Shown one piece after another: positions 46,993 to 61,522 of a DNA stretch of 64,000 nt (its first letter is position 1; every line of letters starts with the position of its first letter). Source of the DNA: Leucogyrophana mollusca (taxonomy: Eukaryota > Basidiomycota > Agaricomycetes > Boletales); NCBI GenBank assembly GCA_021014945.1, contig MU266361.1, positions 107,545 through 171,544 of the forward strand, written 5' to 3'. Both the position numbers and the translations under genes were made by a program. The notes under the pieces are model-generated. The model ran no database searches, had not been told where the DNA came from, and saw nothing but the letters and a program-made list of their open reading frames with translations.

Positions 46993-49727
46993 CCGTGTAA
47001 TGTTATTTTCTTGTAGTGATGCTCCACCGCCTTTTGATGGCCGCGACACTCCTCCGCCCGTTCTCCCGACCTGCCTTCAATCTCTCACAGCTGTTGGCTG
47101 ATGGATTCTCCTCGAGGATATGATGTTTCAGTTATTTCCGGCTCATTGTCTGTTCGAATTTGGAGAGCTGTGGAATGTCGTCCGAGGATCGGAATAGGTA
47201 TACCAGGGTGCATCTGCTGGCTGATAAACGCACGTTGGCAGTGTCAAAAGTCAAAGCACGGAAAATGGATGAGGCTTCCTCTGGGTAAGAGACAGTGGTG
47301 GGAAATGGCCCTGAGAGAAAGTCTTCCATTCCATACCTGAAACAATTTGGACCTGCGCAAGGGGTGTTGCGTATTTATGCCCTCCTGCCTTGGGGGATCT
47401 CACTGCCCATGTAAGCAATCATCGCGAATTTTCTCGTGGGTATCAGAAACAATGCAGCTTCTTCCCGGCGTAGCTCTTTCCCCAAGCTGACTACTTCTTC
47501 GCCCAGAAACCCGGCTATGCAAGTATATATATGCCTGGTGAGTGCCATCTTGAGACAGTGTAAAAAAGTGATCGTTATTTTTGACCTCCATTATATTCGT
47601 GGCGGAGAAGGATGTGAATAATGAGTGCTACGCATGCCTTTGCGTGTGCCCCACCCCATTGAAAGTGACGGTATTTACAAATGTGTGAGGTGTCCGCGGA
47701 AATAGGCCATTTCCTGCGCGGAGTACAAAGAGACTAAAAGGCGGGATGTTACACGGAGCGCGACATCCAAGGTGACGTCGATGCGGACCGCCTCTGTCCC
47801 GTCCTAAGAATAGCCGTACCTGCCAGCAAAAGTAAGGTTCAAAGTGTAGTGAGGCTGGGGACGAGCAACCATCAGTACAGGTGAGCATCATCGTCATCAT
47901 CATCAACCTCATTCTCATCTGGGGTCGAGATATGTTTTGAAACATTACCCTAATTGACCCCGGAGCCTTCCTGGGGCTTTGTGGCGTCTCCTTCGGGATA
48001 GGCTTCCTACGATGACCGATGGTGATCTTGTGGATAAACGCCGATAAGTTCATCTGGTTGTGTGGAGTGACGCATCCGATCCGTCGCGTGGACGTCTCGT
48101 GTTGCGGGGCACGAGCAGAATGTCGTCACGACGGAGAGGGTGAACATGCGGACGCGCTGCGGCTGGGCTCCCGGCGGAAACCGTCGTGATGGATGCCAAG
48201 ATGCAACAATCAGGCCGTGGCGTCCTCGTGCTGATGCCAGCATGAAGGGGGCTGCAAAGAAGCCTGGGGTAGACAAATCAGCGAGACACGTATAGGGGTG
48301 GATACATGCTGGAAGCCGCCCGTAAGGCGGCCAAGGTAACGAGTAACTGCTACATAACCGTTCAGCGCGGCGGTGCTGTCAAGCCCGTCCGCTCTCCTCG
48401 AAGTACGGGGTCGGGCGACACCGGCTCATCAAAGGCATGTGGTGAAGATGGTGCCGCTGGGATATGACCGGATCACATGCCAGCAAAGTCGCGCTGGCCG
48501 TGGCGTCGGAACACGCAGCGCACGATGTACACGTTTGAAGAAGGAGGGACGCACATGATTATGCGGTTGAGTGGGGAAGGATTTCTACACTGGGGAAATC
48601 TAGATAAGGCAGATAAGGTGTCGATGTGCGAATGAGCGGAAATGCGGGGTACTGGAGACAAATATAGAAGTGATTAATGAAGCTGGGCAGTAACCTAGTG
48701 CTACCTGCGATGTCGATTCATACTCCACAGCCAGCCCGCATCATTGCGATCATGAGAACGTTGCAAAAGATGCTGAGAGGAACATAAAAAGCGCGCGACG
48801 AAACGATCCTAGTTCCACAGGAACTGCCTAATCAGGCACCGCTTAGTAATCGCAACATTTTTGCAAATGGGGTTCCTGTTCGGCCCGATAGCAAGAACAC
48901 GGAACCGCGACGTTGCAGGTTGCAGCAAACGGAAAAGATAAACATACTAATCCTCCTTTTGATTTTATTTTTCTCATATAGCCTTCCGGATTTCAGGTGC
49001 GAAAAACACTGAAAAGCCCGGTTCTTTCGTTCTCTTTTCCTGATTATAATCTGCAGAACAGGTCTGCCGTATCTCCCCGCAGCCTTGCATCCGAGGGCGT
49101 CTGTCGCACAGCATCCCCGGTTTATGTATTTGCGCGATCAGCGCACGCATCCACGCAATTCGAGGCGCCAGCACTGCAGTGCCTTCTAGATTCGTTTTTT
49201 GTCTTCCCCACGTTCAGTCCAAACGTATACCACCCCGCGCTTTCCACGTTGCTACCTGTCCGAGGCCAACCGCGTCTTTTTCCTGGACTGGACTATCACC
49301 TGGCCTCTTTCTCCAAGCCTTACGACAGCCTCCTGTCATTTCATATCTTCTTATTCGGCCCCAGAATCCCCTTTCCTCGTGGCCAAGATAGCTAAAATCC
49401 CTGCTCCAAACGACACGGTTTTACCCCGGACTTTTCATGCTTCACGACCCTTCTGAAGCCTCACCTTCGCTCAATCTATAGAAAGGCGATTCAATACATT
49501 TCACGCCGTAATCCACACGAGTGAACCCCCGTCTAGTCGACGAAGCACGCTGCTTTTTCTCGCAGGTGGACATTGATAAACCAGGGATTCCCCGCCTCTA
49601 GAGCGCAGACCCAGACCATACCTTCTTACATCACTGTACGTGCTGCGGTCAACCTCTTAATTTGCCTTACTTATAGTCACTTTCAACAGCTGTAAATCGA
49701 ACCTTCATCATTACTTCCCTCACTGCA
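46993..49727. other. Gene-poor stretch and presumed long Cre1 5' region
   Basis: These 2.7 kb hold no confident gene. At 47175 an ATG opens MSSEDRNRYTRVHLLADKRT followed by a plausible donor, and downstream YLKQFGPAQGVLRIYALLPW and KPGYASIYMP look protein-like, so a small multi-exon gene may lie in 47175..47600. Its introns would have to be unusually short. From about 49000 to 49727 the DNA is pyrimidine-rich, as in promoters and long 5' UTRs of fungal regulators. No transposon ends were seen. Confidence 0.4.
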
Positions 49728-52054
<2,327 letters not shown>

Positions 52055-52486
52055 TCGCCCAGTGCTTTCATCTTCATATTCCACTCTCATTTTTGTGTTA
52101 CTCTCATCTCACTATTCCATCTCTTTCGGCTTTCGATTGTCCTTGCATCAGCTCCTGATATCTGATAGAACATACACATAGACACCCCTCTCTTTCGGAC
52201 TTCATAGACGTGTTACATAGGGATTAGCTATCTTGCGGAGGTATACTATGCAGCTCATAATTCTTAGGCTTTCTACGTAGCTACTTATGCAACCTTGTCA
52301 GTAAACCCACTAAAGTAATGTATCGCGAATGGCATTGGCATCGCAGCTCAAGTGCTCAGAGCATGTACGTTCTATAATGTAGCGCCTGCCATCAAAACGA
52401 GGTTGCAAATACTAAATTTGTAAGGTTAACTACGTATTAGCACAAGTTGTGACTTCACCCCATGACGCTCTTTAAGCGCGACTGAC
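52055..52486. other. Intergenic, no gene seen
   Basis: This 432-nt gap lies between cre1 and the WD40 gene. It holds the cre1 3' UTR and the WD40 promoter; nothing else was recognised. Confidence 0.5.
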
Positions 52487-54791
52487 ATGTCTTCCCGCAG
52501 GACACGTTTTGGACCAACGGACACCCTAGGCTCTAGAGATTACGAGTGGGCGCGAAGAGCCACCCTTGACAGAACTCTTGTTGGTGGCTTTCCATACTCA
52601 AGGTCAGACTCTTCGATAGACCTACCATCCACGATTGAGGCGCGTTTCTCTAATCGACTCGGCGACCACAGAAAACTTGTTGCCCATAAGTCTTGCGTAA
52701 ATGCCCTTGTCTTCTCGCGGCAGGGCGGGCGATGGCTAGCGAGCGCTGGCGATGGTACTGTTCATTATCCAACTCCACAGCCCTCAGAATAAATTCTCTT
52801 GCTCTAGATTTTCGCATTCATCTGTGGGATTTCCATCAGGACGACCTCCAGAAGCCCTCTCAATCGTATGCTGGTCCGGAGGTGCGTCCGTTGTGGCTCG
52901 GTTCTTAGACCATCGCATACAACTCGCCAACATCGGGCCTTTAGGCGAATGTCTTGACAATAGACTTTTCAGCGACAAACCAATTCTTCTACTGGTCAGT
53001 GACTGATCCCCTCCACTTAAATAACCCCCACACTACAACACTCCTCTCCAGCGGAGGAGTTGACAATGTCATACTCAAATATGATGCATCCCAACCCCCA
53101 TTGGCCCCTAATACACCAGGCACAGGTTCTCCTCTGGAAGTGTATGGACAACACGGCGTGAGTGCCTTGTCGGTACGGCATTCCTGGCACCATAATTTCT
53201 TTAGGACAGTGTGCGAGGGATTTCCTGCCATCCTTTTCAAGAGGATATTTTCCTTAGTGCAAGGCAAGTCATATGATCCCTACATCATAGTTTCGACCGA
53301 CTAAGTAATATATTTTGCACTCCACATACACAGCGAAGACGGGATGGTCATCCTGCATGACAGTCGTGTCGACGAGAGGACAGTTGGAGCTCAAGGAACG
53401 CTGCAACACACATCTGAGTTTACCGGCGTGCAGGCTCATCCTATCATGGAGCATATATTTGCCACGAGCGATGCACATGGGCAAGTATGCCTTCGCGATA
53501 CTCGAATGGCCTTTGGTCCCCTCAAAACTCGGACCAATGAAGGTATTGTGCAAGTTGTGCGTATTGTTCTCGCTAATCCACCAGCTGATCAGCTCATCCC
53601 ATTACTAGTACAATACCAAACTTTCCAAGAGATCCATGAGTGCCCTCTGCAACCCAGAAAGCTCCAATATCGTCTTTGATCGTGATGGTCTGTCAAGTTG
53701 GCCTTTCTTGGTGCCTAGATGCACTCATTTTGATGTACAGGAAGCAAGCTAGCTGTCACGATGCTTGTACGCATTTCTATGCTTTGGGACTTTGACTGCC
53801 CTCACCCCTTCTAGCACTACCTCCCTACTATCTACACTTTATCCGACCCTCATCCGCTCGCTGTTTGCAGTGGCAGGAACCAGCCCGACGGAAGTCCGAT
53901 TTTACCAGGACAGCGAACATATTCAAATTCATGTACTATGAAGGTACTATCAGCTCTTTCAGTGGAATCACGACTTCCCTTGAGGTTTGCTACTATAGTC
54001 AGGTGCTTTCAGTAGTCAACCTTCTCAAGACGAGCCTCTCTACGCAACTGGTTCCGACGATTTCCGAGGGTATGTCTGGAAAGTGCCACCTCTCACCCAT
54101 CTCTACGAGTGCAGGAAAGAAATACCAGTGGATGAGTGGCTTGCCGGAGAATGGCAAAACACTGTCGGTATGTGGAATTGTCAGGTTTCATCCTATTCAA
54201 TCACTGATAGGGGTGCTGCAGCCTTCACTCAAGGGCACTGGCAAACGCGGTATGTCCCGATGGAGTTATCCACGCCTCTATGTCGCCTCAATGGTACGTT
54301 GCAATATTGAGGGTTGGCCGTTGCTACTCAAAACGACAACCAGGGCACAAGTCCATCGTCAATTCTGTTGCAGTTCATCCTACGTTGTTGCACGTCGTTA
54401 CTGCGGGAATCGAACGGGATGTCATACTGCATAGTCCGACGTCGGCATCACCATCCACCCAGAACCTGACGTTGACGCCCACTGATGTGAGAACATTAGA
54501 CGAGCATGTCCGCCCTGGAGACCATGGACGCTTTCTGAGAGCATTGCTCGGGCCCCACCCGACCTTACACGAGGATATAGATGGAGCGGACGATGAGGAT
54601 GCCACCATTTCTCTTTTTGATCAGTGCGTACCTACGCAGTTGCAGAGTCTCCGTTGATCGCACTATTAACTATTTTATTTGGCAGCATCCTAAGGGAGGA
54701 AGGAGAGGCAGATGTATTCGCGCTACGGTCATGGAACGAAAATATTGATTCGGAGGACAGCGACGAAGATAGCCAAATGATGCTCGATTAG
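52487..54791 (+). CDS. WD40-repeat protein, similar in plan to DCAF5/WDR22 adaptors
   Basis: WD40 beta-propeller proteins of this type can serve as CUL4-DDB1 substrate receptors. The opening blade reads RKLVAHKSCVNALVFSRQGG and RWLASAGDDFRIHLWDF, the H-x-GCVNAL-FS-GRWLASGGDD form seen in WDR22-like proteins. Further blades follow: SGGVDNVILKYDASQ, GQHGVSALSVRHSWHHNFF, SEDGMVILHDSRVDE, GVQAHPIMEHIFATSDAHGQ and VCLRDTRMAFGPLKTRT. Then come SDDFRGYVWKVPPLTHLYE and HKSIVNSVAVHPTLLHVVTA with GIERDVILHSP. An acidic C-terminus ends SEDSDEDSQMMLD. About ten short introns interrupt the gene. I resolved only some (for example 52760..52809, which joins SAGD to FRIHLWDF), so exon detail in 53650-54300 is uncertain. 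The size is about 550 residues. Assignment to DCAF5 rather than a neighbouring WD family is tentative. Confidence 0.72.
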
Positions 54792-54975
54792 CAAGAATCT
54801 ACTACTTAGGGTAATTTGACATTCTATCGTAGGACACAGATGCCCGGGGCGTCAATGTAACTGCGTTGTTTCAGGCCTTGAGTGCTGGCGCCTGTCTCCA
54901 TGATGACACGTGCGAAATCACTAACGCTAGCTATATGGCATTGCTGTCCAACAGGTCACCTCTCACCGTGCCCCG

Positions 54976-56339
54976 ATGGCTTTGTTGACCAAAGCGACCA
55001 AGTACGATATAAAGGACTCCAACATCGCCCTGTTGGGCTCAGACGTGAGATGATACTCCGTACTGTCGTCTGGATGCATTCTGATGCCGACGTTCGATAG
55101 CTAGAGAAACATGTGCGCGAGCATGCAGGTGATAACGAGCCAGCCTGGACAGATGCTGGCCATAAGCCTGGACTAGAGATTTGGAGGGTGCAGCACTTTG
55201 CGATCGTGGCATGGCCTCAAGAACGTTATGGTACCTTCTATGATGGAGATTCCTATATCGTCTTGCATGTGAGTTCACTGGATTTCTGTTGGAAAGTATC
55301 TAATCATTCTGGCCTGCACCTCCCTGCAGACGTACAAGACCAGTGAGAATGCTCCATTGACTTTCGATCTTCACTTTTGGCTGGGTGAAGACACCAGTCA
55401 AGACGAAGCGGGAACTGCTGCGTATAAGACTGTGGAATTGGATGATCGTGAGTTTAACGCGTTATCGGAATCAGTCTGGCACGAGCCTGATGGTGATGTT
55501 AGATCTAGGGGGTCTTCCGACACAGTATAGGGAAGTACAAGGGCAGGAGTCTCCCCGTTTCCTGTCGTATTTCCCTCATCTCATATGCCTCCGGGGAGGA
55601 ATTTCCACCGGGTTCCACCACGTTTCTTCTCCACCTCCTGAGGGGACGAGGCTGTACAGCATCAGCACCACGTCGTCCACGGGCTCGGGTCGATCCCACT
55701 TGGCTGTTCGTGAAATACCCTCAGAAGGCCCCAATTTGATTCAAGGGAACGTTTACGTATTGGACAAAGGTGAAACGTTATGGCAGTTAAACACGAAGAC
55801 CAGTACTGGCCAGGAGAAATTCAAAGCGGCCGAGTTTGTCCAAAAGATGTCAAACGAGAGAGAAGGCCGGTGTCAAGTGGAAGTATTCGGTGGGCTCTAC
55901 GCACTGAAACTCTTCGGTGCCTTCTGATATCTCTGACCCTTTAGACGAGGGAACATCTGGCGCAGGGGTATTCCTTTCAGAACTTGGCTCGGAGTTGGGC
56001 GAAGCACCTACTCGAACGTCAGACTTACCTTCGGCTCTCTACCGACTTGTGGAGTCAGAAGGCAATGTCCACTATGAACCTATTACTTTAGAACGAGCAT
56101 CACTCGTCTCCGAGGATGCTCTTCTCCTGGACGACTACCGAAGCGCGACCCACCCCGCCATCTATGTATGGCTGGGCAATAGCACGACATTGACGGAAAG
56201 GCGCCTGGCTTTGCAGTATGCACAAACGTACCTCCACGAAAAACAGGCAAAGGAAGGGGCACATATCCGAGTGTCAGTTACTTTAGTGAAGATTGGGGAG
56301 GGTAGGGAACCCGAGACCTTTCTGCAAGCCTTTGCTTGA
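54976..56339 (+). CDS. Gelsolin-family actin-severing/capping protein (severin/fragmin type)
   Basis: Three-domain gelsolin relatives sever or cap actin filaments under calcium control. The start ATG gives [20 protein letters not shown], a short lead-in typical of severin-like proteins, followed by an intron before [10 protein letters not shown]. Domain 1 contains [35 protein letters not shown] and [20 protein letters not shown]. Domain 2 contains [36 protein letters not shown] and [20 protein letters not shown]. Domain 3 contains [39 protein letters not shown] and [18 protein letters not shown], with [20 protein letters not shown] at the end. The W-L-G plus T-x-x-E helices are the family hallmark. 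Introns remain between exons at about 55048, 55268, 55448 and 55895. About 380 residues. It is convergent with Egt1, 183 nt away. Confidence 0.88.
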
Positions 56340-56522
56340 CCATTCATTGCTATTTTTTTGCGAGCTGGAGGGAACAAGAAATATATTTACATTGTACCGC
56401 TGTGGTGTCAAGAATGACGTTGCGATTTATTTTTACAAAGATGATGGTACAGTGTCACCGCAAAACGCGAGTCCTTGGATACGAATACAGAGTTTGAAGT
56501 GACTCAAACGAAGTCCAATTGC

Positions 56523-59500
56523 TTACTCCTCGACGTCATAAGCAACTCTGGCGCTGACCCAGGGATACGGGTAGTTGCGTTGGTACCAGTTGCGGACACT
56601 ACGCCTCTCAGCAATGCGAGGAATGGTTGCATAAGATCCACCAATCTAGCACAAACACATCAGCATTGCGGTAATTTCACGGTATTAAAGCGCTCAGGAC
56701 TTACCACTACTTGGTGGGACTGATCGAAGAAATCAGAGGAGTATCTGCAAGTAGAATGAGTATGTGGACTAGTTCGACACCGGCCAGCACGCTTACCCAG
56801 GATACAGTCTAGATGAAACGAATCCGTCGTACTTGTCAAAGACGGTGGACGTCCACTCCCACACACCGCCATTGTGGCCCTTCCCGGCACACCGCTCCCC
56901 GCCCATCGTCGCCCTTGGCATAAAGTAATTCAACTGGGTGAACGCTGGTAGCAATGATCGAAACTCACGGGACGGGATGCCAGTTTCTGAACCCGATGTT
57001 GGCACCGCCTTCGTATCCGCTCTCGAACTTGTCCAGGAAGATGCGAAGCTCCGGTTCAGTTGGAATGCGACCACCTTTCACGCTAGCGTAGACGGAAAGG
57101 TTGTCGTAGGACGTGAGGACAGGCCAGTTCCTGGCTATTTTCATCGGGACAGGACCGTATAGTGTGCGCACCTGAAGTAAACGGGACGTTAGACGCTGAG
57201 CTTCAAGAATGTGATACACCACATACACGGGTTTCTCCGTCATACTCGACCCAGCTCGCAGGAAGCTTAACCTTACCCTTGCCTACACCCTGGTAGAACT
57301 CGTAGAATTCGCCGTTGGTCACTGGCCTCCATTCAATGCGGAATGAGGCAACTTCGACATCCCTCTTCGGACTTTCGTTATCCCACCCGAATACGTGCCC
57401 GGCGACCTCTGTAGACTTCACCGGATCATCATCCTCGCTTTCAATGTCGTCGATGCCAAGTGAGACTGTAGTGGCGCCGATGGTGACTGTGGGCGTTTCA
57501 GGCTTTGCAGCTGCATCCCAGGATGCTGAAAGAGATTCCCAAGGGGGAGGGGTGAAGCCCGGGGGAGCGATAGTACCCGTCCCAGCTCGCTGCAACAACA
57601 TGTACAAAAGAGTCTAACGACAGTAATCAGCGTTCCACTCATATATTGCAGAATGTGACGATACCTCGGCATGGAATCCTTCGTGCTCATAAGTCATGAA
57701 TAAAACTCTGCCCATCTTCCGAGTCATCTGGACCCGACCAGACGTGATGTCATCGTAAAGGTTGGCGAGCCTCTCTCTGACGCGCGTGCGGAAAGCAAGA
57801 ATGGTGCTCAAGGCGGGCCAGTCTTCGTCATTCTTGGGCACTTCAGAGTGAGCCTAATCATGGTTGCACGTCAGTTACAGTGTACGCAATGACAGGGCTG
57901 ATACGTACATGACACTGAGTAGGGTCATCGACGTTCGGGTCAATTCCACGCTGAGTTAACCAGAAACGTAAGCACAGGGAGAGCGCAACAGACAAGAGCA
58001 GCGCACTTCGAAAATATACTGTGCCAATTTATGCGGTAAGTCACCACTCCAGTCATCGCAAACCTCAACTGACCTTGAATTCTTCAGGCTCGGTGTGCGG
58101 CTGTTCCAAAAGCCGAGACAGGTGGATATCGAGAAAAGTGGGGATGTGACCCAGATAGAACAGGCAGATATGCCTAAGATCGATCGGCTTCTGGAAGAGC
58201 ATCGCGGGTGGGATCATGCGGAGAGTCACAAAATCCCAGGCATTCCACATGTTCTGCCAATCCTGGAGAGAAGGCACCCCAAACTTCGTCGAGAGCCCTA
58301 CAGTGGCCGGAGCTTCAGGAGAAGTTAACAAGGGGAACATGAAGGGTGGGCGTTCCAAAAGCCACAGCGAGTAGCGGGACGTGCTGTCCTTCCAACGCTG
58401 AATCGGCCGTAAATTAGCATCAGTAAACAGCTTGAAAGCATCGCTTTCCGAAAACTGCAAAAACACGGGCTGAGCAGACGAGCCATACGACTAGCAGGGC
58501 GCCAAACCTTGTGAGACACTTCCACTTGAACAAGCTCATCCAGCTTGAATTGAAGAGTATCCTTGGAGGAGGGAACGTCGACGCTGTGCGTACGAGTGCA
58601 TTTGTAGTAAGCTTCATGGCGGCCTACAGGATAGGTCAGTGACTCGAACCCTAGAGTGGGCGCCAAACAACTGACGCTTTTCCTGGTTGTAGGCATTTAC
58701 ATACTCCCAATTGTCTTGGTCGAACATGCTCTCCGCGCCAAGGGCTCGCCCCGCAGCCTTCAGACCGTTCATGATAAACTCCCTAGTTAGCCCCTTGGGA
58801 TCATTGTATGCTGTTTCGATTTCGCTGGGCTCGTTGTCATGATCGAGGCCCAACAGCAAAGTGTCACCCGAGCCAGGCCGCAAAGGTAAAGAGCGAAGGA
58901 AGCTAGCGTCTTCACCGCGATTAAAATTTCCTAGCGAGGAGCCGAGGAACAAAATATGCAAAGGCGGCTGATTGGCGCCCGGCGTCGAAGGGGATGTCAA
59001 ATCACTATCCCTCTCCGAGCTATGGGTCCTCGAGGACGTCGTCGAGCTAGGAGAGGAGTCTCTGACAGACCCGCCAATTCTGTAGCGCTCAGGCGGAATA
59101 CTTGAAGCGCCGTCGACGACGTCCTGACCCACAAGACCGCCTTCTGCGATAAATTTGAGGCCGCTTTCGTATGTGCCCAGCATGCCTTTGGTTTCGACCT
59201 TGCCGAGAAGAGTTGCACCGACTTCAGACATGGAGAGTTGGTGGAGTGTGCGTGCTAGCTCGCGCTCTTCGAGGTCTAGAGCGTAATAGGTTATTGGGGC
59301 GGAAGTAGTTATAGCTGAAAGAGAGTTTGCGAGAGCGCCCAAAACGTGCGAGGTCTTGCGCAAAGCCCTGCAGGTACAGATTGCGGGGTCAGCGAGGAGC
59401 TCCAGGGTGATCTCACACCCAGCCAAACAAAATGACATCAACATCATGTGCTTCTGCAAAACGCGCTTCTTCCCCGCGAAGGAGATAAAGAAGTCGACAG

Positions 59501-59932
59501 GCTAAGATAAGCACCGGGCGCCTGTCTTACTTTAGCGGAATGTGTTGCGTTCAGCCATAAATGGCGAGCGTTCATTGCGACCTTCGGATTCAAAATGGAA
59601 CGTGCAATGAGCACTCACCCAGCACCCAGCTCAAGGACTACTTCTCCCGGAACCACACCTCCTGCACGATGGTGCATTACTTGGACGATCTCCGGCGCAT
59701 AGTTCTTAAGGATGTCCTCCTCAGCACCAAAGAGGTAGTACTCAGGAGCCTCTGTCGTAATGTCGTCGTATAGGCGTAAGCCCCGTTCGTCGTAAAGTAG
59801 AAGGGTGGGAAGGGTTTTTTGATTAAGATCCGAGGACAAGGCTTGCACGATCTGGTGGCGAATATTGTTCGGGAAGTCAACTGTGTCGGTGCGGGTGAAG
59901 CGAACATCGATAATGTGAGGTGCACCGGCCAT
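56523..59932 (-). CDS. EGT1: Egt1, fused ergothioneine biosynthesis enzyme (EgtD-like methyltransferase plus EgtB-like sulfoxide synthase)
   Basis: Fungal Egt1 trimethylates histidine to hercynine and joins it oxidatively to cysteine, the first steps to the antioxidant ergothioneine. The N-terminal methyltransferase begins MAGAPHIIDVRFTR with RLYDDITTEAPEYYLFGAE, then the SAM motif VVLELGAG, ITYYALDLEERELARTLHQL and LHILFLGSSLGNFNRGEDAS. A Ser/Thr-rich insert (SVRDSSPSSTTSSRTHSSER) sits inside this domain. The middle DinB-like part carries RWKDSTSRYSLWLLERPPF, MIPPAMLFQKPIDLRHICLF and FLDIHLSRLL, followed by the iron motif EHEGFHAE (HxxxHxE). The C-terminal FGE-sulfatase-like domain contains PASWVEYDGETRV, GGVWEWTSTVFDKYDGFV and GGSYATIPRIAERRSVRNWY, ending YDVEE. 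About ten introns; roughly 900 residues, near family size. All three parts are present, so the enzyme looks complete. Confidence 0.94.
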
Positions 59933-61522
59933 GTCTCAGACTTTGAGCAATAAAATGGTGCTGCAAATAACGAATTAATCGTGAACTGCCCGTCAAGAGT
60001 CCCCTCTTATATGAGGTGCCCCTGCAATGACCTCAAGAGGGAATCCAGAACGCAGCGGGGGTATTACGTAATCGTTCCGGAAGGATAACTGCGGAGGAGA
60101 CTCTCGATGGTGACAGGATGAGCGGAACATAGCCAGGGCGGCTGGTCTGCGGCACATGCCATGACACCGTTAATTGGCCCCCACTGGCATCAGAATGCTC
60201 GTCACTAGCCACGAGGTATTCTCCAATTGGACTCCACAGTACCCGTAGCGCTTCGCCCGTCCTGAGTCAGTGATGAAACTTCCAGAGCGGTGGAATTGGG
60301 GCGGCGCAACGCGAATCTGCAGTCAAAGAGCATTCTGATCAGCCTCGTGCTGTCGTTGCTACAAGACGAATTTTGACACGCTCTTACCATCTGCATTAGC
60401 CTGGTAAATACCATGACAAATCGCTCAACGCATGACTGAACACTGACAAATAATGTTCTGCGGCAATCTAACTCCTGCCTATCTTGGGTGAAACTTGACG
60501 GAATGGCTGAGCTTCGCGGCCAATGCGCGACAGCCCATAGCGAATCGCGAGCGCATATAGGTAGCCGATGGAAGAGCGTGGCGGAAAGCCTAGGACTTGG
60601 TCAGGTCTCGAAGGCGCGGTGGCCCGGTCGTGATGAGAAACGAAATCAGAATGACTCACTATAATTACTGGCGGGAATAACAGGATTGATCACTAACAAA
60701 GGATCACCAGCCTTGCTGACAACAGATGGGCAGGATTGGCTGGTATGTGGATAAAAGATGACAGACACCAGAGCACGCGCACGTCAGACCCAGTCGACAA
60801 GAAGAACGATAAAAAGGCTGATGACTACTGAGCTGACGGATGGGACGCGTTCGAAAACCAAAACAGCGGTACGGTATAAGTATGATTTATTTTGCGATTG
60901 CGTAACGATGGCGCGATGGCCTTTAACTTGTGCGATGGCGCCATGGGCCGTTGCTAATGCCACCATGTAAATGATTGCAGTTCAGATCTTTAGCTTTACC
61001 AGCTAGGTTGGTAATATCATTTCCTACCTTGGCCGGATACGTCAACTATGAAGCTGCCTGGTACATGTTAGGCTTTCGGCACTCAGTACTACAGCAAGGT
61101 TGGCGCTGTTAAAAGGGTGGTAGCTCCATGTCTTCTCTTGTCACCTGGTTCTGGGCTACTTAGCATGAAATTGTCAATTACAAGTAGGCTAGACAGGGTG
61201 CTGTGGGTGGGGTGTGACATGAGTCTCCCCGGCTCTGCAACAGAGAACTAGGACACGGATGTACTTACACAGCATTTCCTACTCGCAACCACTCCTTCAG
61301 TAAGAAACAGAGCGACAAAAGCCCACATTAAATGCTTTTATATAGTATACAAATCCGAACGAGTGTGGCCTTTCAAGCGTCCTTGTCTGCAGTAACCAGT
61401 GCTGCCGCCAATCGGGAGAGCATCTCACCTGCGCGAGGATTGCGAGGGAACGAGCGACCATCTCCCTTTCTATACAAAGATTGCACCGTTAAAGCCGAAC
61501 ACGTCAGAATCGATCCCGAGGC
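59933..61522. other. Gene-free stretch upstream of Egt1
   Basis: These 1.6 kb lie between the Egt1 start and the 3' end of the DHHC gene. Only short unrelated open frames occur. It presumably carries the Egt1 promoter. No repeat or RNA gene was recognised. Confidence 0.5.
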
